The notes beneath the pieces are model-generated. The model did no database searches. It was not told where the DNA came from and was given only the letters and a program-made list of their open reading frames with translations. A DNA stretch of 64,000 bases, from NCBI GenBank assembly GCA_015698045.1, contig BLAL01000011.1, positions 1,986,501-2,050,500 of the forward strand. The letters run 5' to 3'. Shown piece by piece: positions 58,201 through 64,000 of this stretch. Position numbers and translations under genes: made by a program. Origin of the DNA: Rhizophagus clarus. Taxonomy: Eukaryota > Glomeromycota > Glomeromycetes > Glomerales > Glomeraceae. The first letter of the stretch is position 1. The number at the start of each line of letters is the position of its first letter.

Positions 58201-58964
58201 TCTCTTGTTCCCAAAAATAAAATGAATATAATCAGAATACCTAGTTGTAATAGGAAATGGCGAACAACATATTCGTTTAGGCCATTCGTAGTATGCTTCA
58301 ATGGGGGTGCACCCGGATCGGTTGCGGCGATGCCATTTACGTCGCCACGCCTTTTTATATAATTTGACAAATCACCCATAGAACAAAATTCCATAATTAA
58401 GTGAATATGAGTATCTGTATCTGATTTCTTTTAAATAATTGGTTTGTTAACAAAGGGAACGGTAAAGTAATAGTTAAAAAATTGCAATTGAGATATTATA
58501 AAATAATGTTTCTTCTATTCAAATAACTAACGTTTATATTTTATTTATGCCAACCTTAAAATCAACTAATTGAACAATATGATCGTGTCGAATTCCTTTA
58601 AGAATTTGTATCTCTGATTCCAAATTTTCAAATAACTTTTTTGTTAATTTAGATTTCAGCACGGATTTAATAGCAACAGTCTCATGCGTTTTCTATAGGG
58701 TATAAGAAAATGGCGGTTAAGTAATTACTAAGCGATTGATTTAGGAACACTCAGAGAGGTTACGTTGAGGGTAGCAGTAAATGTTATGCAAGTAAAAAAC
58801 TATTGAGACGAATCAAAAGTTAAAACCTTACTAAATTAAACAACCTTATTATAACCCTTATAAACGCTTGCAAAAGACCCCCGACCTATTTCAGTGCCCA
58901 CAATGTAGTTCCCTACACCTAACGGCAACTCTTTAACGTCTCTTTGTTCTGGCGATCTTGTCAT
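55209..58964 (-). CDS. ATG1: Atg1/ULK autophagy-initiating Ser/Thr kinase
   Basis: Eleven exons (58964-58845, 58692-58555, 58427-58241, 58091-58033, 57955-57123, 57047-56755, 56615-56245, 56170-55870, 55772-55639, 55563-55401, 55306-55209) keep phase and give 898 residues. The kinase domain shows the Gly loop [11 protein letters not shown] (27-37), VAIK (Lys49), HRDIKPQN (162-169), DFG (197-199) and MAPEIL (220-225). A Ser/Asn-rich linker follows. The C-terminus (about 668-898) is helical, with [25 protein letters not shown] and an [21 protein letters not shown] block, as in the tandem MIT region that binds Atg13. The kinase starts autophagy downstream of TORC1. The length is normal for fungal Atg1, and no lesion is seen. 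Confidence 0.96.
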
Positions 58965-60093
58965 TTCCGAGTATATTTAGCCATCAAAGCACTTAGACTT
59001 TAAAATTTAAATATAGAATTCGTATTAACACGTGATTTAGGTTAACACTACTGCGCCGGTTAAATATGTAATAATATCCGTTGTGTGATTTGAATCAATT
59101 CTCTCCGTATTTAAAATACATCATTTTTCATTCACTTCATAATAACAAACGTATGGTAATTAAATTGATAGGAAGTTTAATTATTAATAATATTATTTCT
59201 TGGAGAAATAGGAAGTTATAGATGAATAATTTTTTGTAAGATTTCAATTTAGGAAGACGAGCTTTTTTGAATTGTAGGAACTTGGATTTCTTAAACTAAA
59301 GTTTCTTGAATTGCAGGAATTGAAGTTTCCCGCATTACGGAAAACTCAGTTTCTTTGTGGCTCGGATAAACCTATATTATTTGAAAACTTAATTATGTAA
59401 ATAAAGTAAAATATATTGAAACAAAATGAATATTAAATTGTTACATTTTTTAATATCTATATCTTTATTATAGGAATTTTTAGAGTAATCTTCGTAATCA
59501 TATAGATTTATGTGGAATCAACATTGTAGCAGTATTTAATATTTGTTAATTATCACTAGTTTTGCAACAATCAAAACTTTCAGGAGCCATCTTCTTTTGC
59601 AATCATGTTAATAAATTGCGAAATTTATAAATTGTGAAATAATTTTCTAAATTATCTAAAGAATCCATAGAAGTGGCTGTTTCACAGTTTTTGTTAAAAC
59701 GATCAACTATTTAGAAATATTTCGTTCAGTATTTGAAACAAATGGTACCTTTACAAGTTATTAGTTCTTGTTTTGAAATGGTGAAATTAAGAGTAACCTG
59801 CATCATGTCGATCATTTTAAATAAAAAGATCGTTGACATGAACTTCTGGTTCCAAATTCCTCTGAGACAAGCAAGTTTCATTGTAAACTTTATTGAGTAT
59901 CATAGAAATATATTAATTAGAGTATAAATTTATTTGTATTGTTTATTATCGATATTAGAAAATAACATAATAAACCCTTAATAATGAAAATTATATAACT
60001 GGCACAATCGCTGTTTCTATTACAGTCGAAGAACATTACATCACCCAAAAAAAGGAATAATACATTAATAATACACGAACCTTTTTCTAAAGA
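58965..60093. other. Intergenic region upstream of ATG1
   Basis: This is the 5' flank of ATG1 and the 3' flank of the cyclin H gene. At 59265-59345 there are short reiterations of (A/T)TTGAATTG(C/T)AGGAA. No gene is supported. Confidence 0.6.
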
Positions 60094-61566
60094 CTATTTA
60101 AATACTTCTTCTAAAGACTTTTGATATTCGTCTTCAATTTTTTTTTTTTTATGATTATCAGCATCTTCAAGTCCTTCTCTTTCGAGTTTTCTCTTCCTTG
60201 AACTTATTTTTTTAAAAATTTACTTAGTTTACTTTAACATATATTGTTAGATGATTGTTTCATTCTTAACACTTACATTGCGCTGTTTGGATTTTTTTCG
60301 GGATTTTTACATTTATGTAATCTAGCATCGATCTCTTTTGCTTTGTTGAGAGGAGTAGGTTCATATTCTTTTATAATATTTTCGATTTCATCAAGTTTCT
60401 TGTATAAACTATCTAATTTTTCTTTAGGTTCAGAATTGAATTTTATGCTAAAATAGCTAGTAATCCGAAAGAAAATTCACATTAGTAACATTTAAGAGGA
60501 TTTACTTATAAAATAATTCTTACCTATTCAGATTAAAATTTAATTCTTTAGCAGCAATACGTACCGTTGCCAATGCAATTTGTGATGGTTGATAAAGAAA
60601 CATTGTGTCAGTGAAAAGAGATTTGTGAATAAATTCCTTTGATTTTTCGTATATGACTTGTATTGTTTTCGCATCTTTTAATACCGTCTTCGTAAATAAA
60701 AGTTAATACCGCGGACAATAATTAATTATTAAAACTACAAACTTATTAAAATTTAATACATACCTGCATGTCCAAAAATAGCCCATACGCACTAAGATAC
60801 GGATGATGAATAGTAAATTCGTATCTTAAGCTCCGTGCAACTATTAATTCTAAATCGAAAAAAACTTCCTTAGTCGCTTTGGTAGGTAAGAATTTAATAA
60901 AATCTTCTATAGGAACAAATGAAAATTCGGTTTTTGCAGCGAGAAAAAGACAAGTTATGCTGCAAATTACATTATTTCGTTATAAATTAATTTGATTTTA
61001 TTGCTTTGATAAACAGTCTAATCGGACCCACATTATATCCCTGGGATGATAATCCATCATAGTATTTCGTAAATAAAATCTCTTTACATATGTTATTGCA
61101 CTTGCCTAAACAAAAAGAAATTAACATTAATCGTCTCATTATATGATTAGAATTTTCCTAATTATGAATTATAATTACTTTTACTTTATCTGTGAATTTA
61201 TTTTTTTGGATTTCTTCGGGGAATTTGCTGACTACTAAAGGAATTTGTGTTTGATAATAATTGCACAGTGCCAATTCATCTTCCATCTTTAAATATTCGA
61301 TTTCAGCTGGATTTAATCGTGGTGAATTTATTCGTTCAGGTTGCTCACCACGAGTAGGTATCGATTTTTGCAGTTCCTAAGGGAAAAACAATGAATATTT
61401 GAATAAAATAAAAAATTAAATATATTTCACTTACGGCTTCTTCCAACATCCTTTGTTTTACTCGTTCTACGGCTGATGCATGATTTTTTTCGCGGATTTC
61501 TTGCAGTTTCTCTTTTGAATAAAACCAATTACGATATTGGGAAGTTTCTGTGAAAAGTTCTTTCAT
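60094..61566 (-). CDS. CCL1: Cyclin H (Ccl1-like), TFIIH/CAK subunit
   Basis: Seven exons (61566-61435, 61376-61185, 61105-61032, 60959-60764, 60687-60524, 60456-60277, 60202-60094) give a complete 348-residue protein. Cyclin H activates Cdk7/Kin28 in TFIIH, which phosphorylates the RNA polymerase II tail. Marks of the family are SSQ-like ETSQYRNWFYSKEKLQEIR at the start, RLNPAEIEYLKMEDE, the cyclin box with AITYVKRFYLRNTMMDYHPRDI, TCLFLAAKTEF, and FFDLELIVARSLRYEFTIHHPY. The C-terminal helix region ends in a Lys-rich tail. All introns are short. Its ATG lies 118 bp from that of RRP8 on the opposite strand. Confidence 0.93.
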
Positions 61567-61684
61567 TTTTTTTAAAAAAAAAAAGCGATTCGATCATCAG
61601 ACACGTAAACATACAAATCTCCTGATCATATGATGATCAATCATTTTTTTTTAAGACTGATCATTTTTTTATTCGTCTTGAAAT
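61567..61684. promoter_or_regulatory. Shared divergent promoter of cyclin H and RRP8 with GATCA dyad
   Basis: The 118-bp interval has a perfect 7-3-7 inverted repeat, TGATCAT-ATG-ATGATCA (61623-61639), plus further GATCA copies near 61592 and 61656. The dyad position between the two ATGs suggests a common regulator, which is an inference. Confidence 0.5.
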
Positions 61685-63079
61685 ATGTTTGAAACTGGCT
61701 GGAATTTAGGAAAAGTTAAACCTCAAAGAGCAACAAGTAACAAATGTAATAAGAAAAGAACACAAGAACAAGTATCATATGCAGAAAAGAAGAAACGTAA
61801 ACTGAATACTGTTCCAATAATAAGCGAGAACAAGCCGAAAAAATGCGCACAATCTATAAAATGTGAAAAATTGGAAGAATATCAAGTTGAACAAAATAAT
61901 CAACTAATCACTTCTAAAAAATCGAAATTAAAGGTTATTTTCGTAATTAAAATGGATTCCTAGAGCTTAATATTTTCTTAGAAATTAACTAAATTATCCT
62001 TTAGAATACGCATCGCCTTTTCGCAGATGCTGATGATTTCGATAGCTCTGAAGAAAGCACTAAAGAAGTATTATTAAGCCCCGAAAAATCAAGTAGTGAT
62101 AAATCAAAGGGAACGTTAGAAAAAATGAGAAAGAAATTATCCGAAGGTAAATTCCGTTGGATAAATGAACAATTATATACAGTAACTGGATCAAAAGCTT
62201 TAGAAATGTTTCAGGAAAATCCACAATTATTTGATGAGGTTAAATGTAAATTATATTTTTTATAATGTTTACAAATTATAAGTAACTGACTTATTAATAA
62301 TTTAACTTTATTGATAGTATCATGATGGATTCCGGTCAGTAGTTGAATCATGGCCTGTTAATCCTGTTGATTTAATATTGTTATATTTGAAACAAAAGTC
62401 AAAAGAAATAATTGTTGCAGATTTGGGCTGTGGTGAAGGTAAGATAGGATTGGAAGCACCAAATAAAGTGCTATCATTCGATTTGGTTGCCAAACACGAT
62501 AAAGTGATTGTGTGTGATATTGCCAAGGTGTGAATTATACGTTGCATAATTTATTGAAAATGTTATTTATCCTAATTAATAAATTATCTCGTTTTTAGCT
62601 ACCGATTCCTGATAGTTTCTTTGATATTGTAATATTTTGTTTATCGCTTATGGGAACTAATTATATCGAGTTTCTCAAAGAAGCACACCGAATATTGAAA
62701 TCAAAGTTAGTCAGTTAATCTGTATTTTGGATTTATGGAGTATGTACACGTACTGTTTATATTTATTTCTATTATTTTGTAAATAGTGGTGAATTGAAAA
62801 TTGCTGAGGTTGTAAGTCGATTCTCGGATATTAATATATTTATTGAGGTTCTCGCAGAGATCGGGTTTAAATTAGTAAAGAAGGTATGGAAGATAAATAT
62901 TATAAATGATCATGATTATACGTTCGTTTTAAAATATTTAATTTATTTTTTTTAAGGATAATACAAATAAGATGTTTATTATGTTTGATTTTGTCAAGAA
63001 AAAACCCAACTATACAAAAAAGTCGCGATCACACCATGCCGCAGAATTATTAAAGCCATGCGTTTATAAGAAACGTTGA
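61685..63079 (+). CDS. RRP8: Rrp8-like rRNA methyltransferase
   Basis: Six exons (61685-61933, 62005-62238, 62318-62527, 62599-62705, 62787-62883, 62957-63079) give a complete 339-residue protein. Rrp8 is a nucleolar SAM-dependent enzyme that methylates N1 of an adenosine in 25S/28S rRNA and helps early pre-rRNA cleavage. After a Lys-rich N-terminus come FRWINEQLYT, YHDGFRSVVESWPVNPVD, the SAM motif ADLGCGEG (195-202), SFDLVA, and the family signature SLMGTNY (247-253), then HRILKSNGELKIAEV. The tail KPCVYKKR is usual. No irregularity is seen. Convergent with the G-patch gene downstream (214 bp apart). Confidence 0.95.
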
Positions 63080-63293
63080 ATATAATATTTTGCCAGTACT
63101 AGTCTAGTCTTTGGCAACACGTACTTATTGGCATGTATTCTTTGACTCATCGAGATTTTTTGGTAATTAACGACTTTTTAATAATACACTTTAATAAAAC
63201 TACAATAAATTTCAACATATTCAGCAAATTTATAAATATTCAATTTTACAAAACTACCTAGAATAATTAAATTAATTGATTCATTACTTGTAT

Positions 63294-63959
63294 CTAAAAT
63301 ACAATCATTTTTTTATTTCCCTTTGCTCTATCAAGACCACGTTGAATTTCTTGTTCTTTTCTTTTCAATGCTTGATAAGTTGCCTCAATTTGGTTTATTT
63401 TTTCTCTAAAATGTTTAGCCATAGTGGAATCTTTCTTTTCATTTCTCTTTAATGATTCTTTAGCTTTTTGAAGTTCTTGGGATTTTTGATTGAGTTGATT
63501 CTGAATATGATAAAGTTGTAATTGACTATTTTCCAATGAAGATTTTTGGAAACGTTCATTACCGCCAACACCGCCACTATTGCTATTTGGTAATGATCCA
63601 ACTGACGCATTATTCTGTAATAAAGGTGTTGATACATCACTAACTTCAAAATTATTGTTTCCGCGATGTTTGTTTTTATTTAATGAGACATTCAAAAAAT
63701 CAAAAACATCTGAATTACTACTATCAGCACTAGAGGAAGCATGTCCAATTCTCTTTTTGATTCTTTCAGATGAATTATGTATTCTTGAATGGACAGTTTT
63801 TGATTCTTCCGATTTGTGACGATGTCGGCGTCGACGGTGTGGACCGGCCAGGTCAGGTCTTCCTTCCTTGTCAATAAAATCTAATGAAACTCCCTTGCTA
63901 AAGAGTCTTACTTCAATCGGACTCGTTATACCTTCACTATTTTTCCCTAAACCTTCGCC
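63294..63959 (-). CDS. 3' exon of a G-patch protein similar to ZGPAT
   Basis: One exon of 222 codons is open from an acceptor (CTAG, 63963-63960) to TAA. It starts with GEGLGKNSEGITSPIEVRLF, which fits the end of a G-patch (GxGLGK..G...P), followed by KGVSLDFI. That combination, then a basic RRRRHRHK stretch, a FDFLN segment and a coiled coil (QLYHIQNQLNQKSQELQKAK ... REKINQIEATYQAL), matches the C-terminal half of ZGPAT-type proteins, which carry a CCCH finger before the G-patch and act in transcription or splicing. The N-terminal exons lie beyond the right edge, so the finger cannot be checked. Confidence 0.65.
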   Translation of the reverse strand, partial: GEGLGKNSEGITSPIEVRLFSKGVSLDFIDKEGRPDLAGPHRRRRHRHKSEESKTVHSRIHNSSERIKKRIGHASSSADSSNSDVFDFLNVSLNKNKHRGNNNFEVSDVSTPLLQNNASVGSLPNSNSGGVGGNERFQKSSLENSQLQLYHIQNQLNQKSQELQKAKESLKRNEKKDSTMAKHFREKINQIEATYQALKRKEQEIQRGLDRAKGNKKMIVF

Positions 63960-64000
63960 CTAGAAAGCGTAAAGAGTAAAAAAGAAAAATAACCGATAAA

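Overview
The window looks like nuclear DNA of a fungus with an AT-rich, transposon-packed genome, most likely an arbuscular mycorrhizal fungus of the Rhizophagus type. That taxon is an inference. It rests on the very high AT content, short introns with GTAAGT-like donors and TTTTAG acceptors, fungal housekeeping genes, and large mobile-element families. The sequence does not name a species.

Left part (1-28.9 kb). A decayed Gln/Pro-rich gene (2.4-4.1 kb) and a Cdc20/Cdh1 WD40 fragment are followed by a stack of four nested DNA transposons that can be resolved to the base. hAT-1 (4695-26482, 14-bp inverted ends, 8-bp target duplication) is split by CACTA-1 (5957-15729, 23-bp ends, 3-bp duplication) and by hAT-2 (16530-25619, 19-bp ends, 8-bp duplication). 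hAT-2 is itself split by CACTA-2 (16732-21077, about 36-bp ends, 3-bp duplication). With the insertions removed, the outer hAT-1 transposase reads through, although hAT-1 must be the oldest. The transposases of the younger insertions carry stops and frameshifts. A truncated second copy of the Gln/Pro-rich gene and a small possible CCCH-type reading frame lie just beyond the stack.

Middle part (30-51 kb). A LINE-type ORF1 pseudogene is interrupted by a 13.2-kb element (about 31.3-44.5 kb) that carries a Tnp2-like transposase and accessory genes. Next come a LINE RNase H remnant and a 3.9-kb non-autonomous element (47177-51056) that consists mostly of a tandem array of about 22 mini-exon/intron units.

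Right part (52.3-64 kb). This is a compact, gene-dense block: a TMEM14-family gene, ATG14, ATG1, cyclin H, RRP8 and the 3' end of a G-patch gene. Complete exon-intron structures with consistent reading phase were rebuilt for ATG1, cyclin H and RRP8. ATG14 closes only if one AA acceptor is allowed. TMEM14/ATG14 and cyclin H/RRP8 are divergent pairs with short shared promoters.

Candidate novelty. Three different DNA transposons (hAT-2, CACTA-2 and the 13-kb element) carry paralogous small Trp/Arg-rich proteins that resemble trihelix or Myb/SANT DNA-binding domains, with one exon of exactly 100 nt in all three. In two elements the accessory frame is intact although the transposase is broken or missing. 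The CACTA-2 copy ends in a tandem mini-exon array whose introns hold the branch-site motif TACTAAC inside a dyad, and a far larger array of the same design fills the 47-51 kb element. Premature stops in the decayed genes are all explainable by C-to-T (or G-to-A) transitions.
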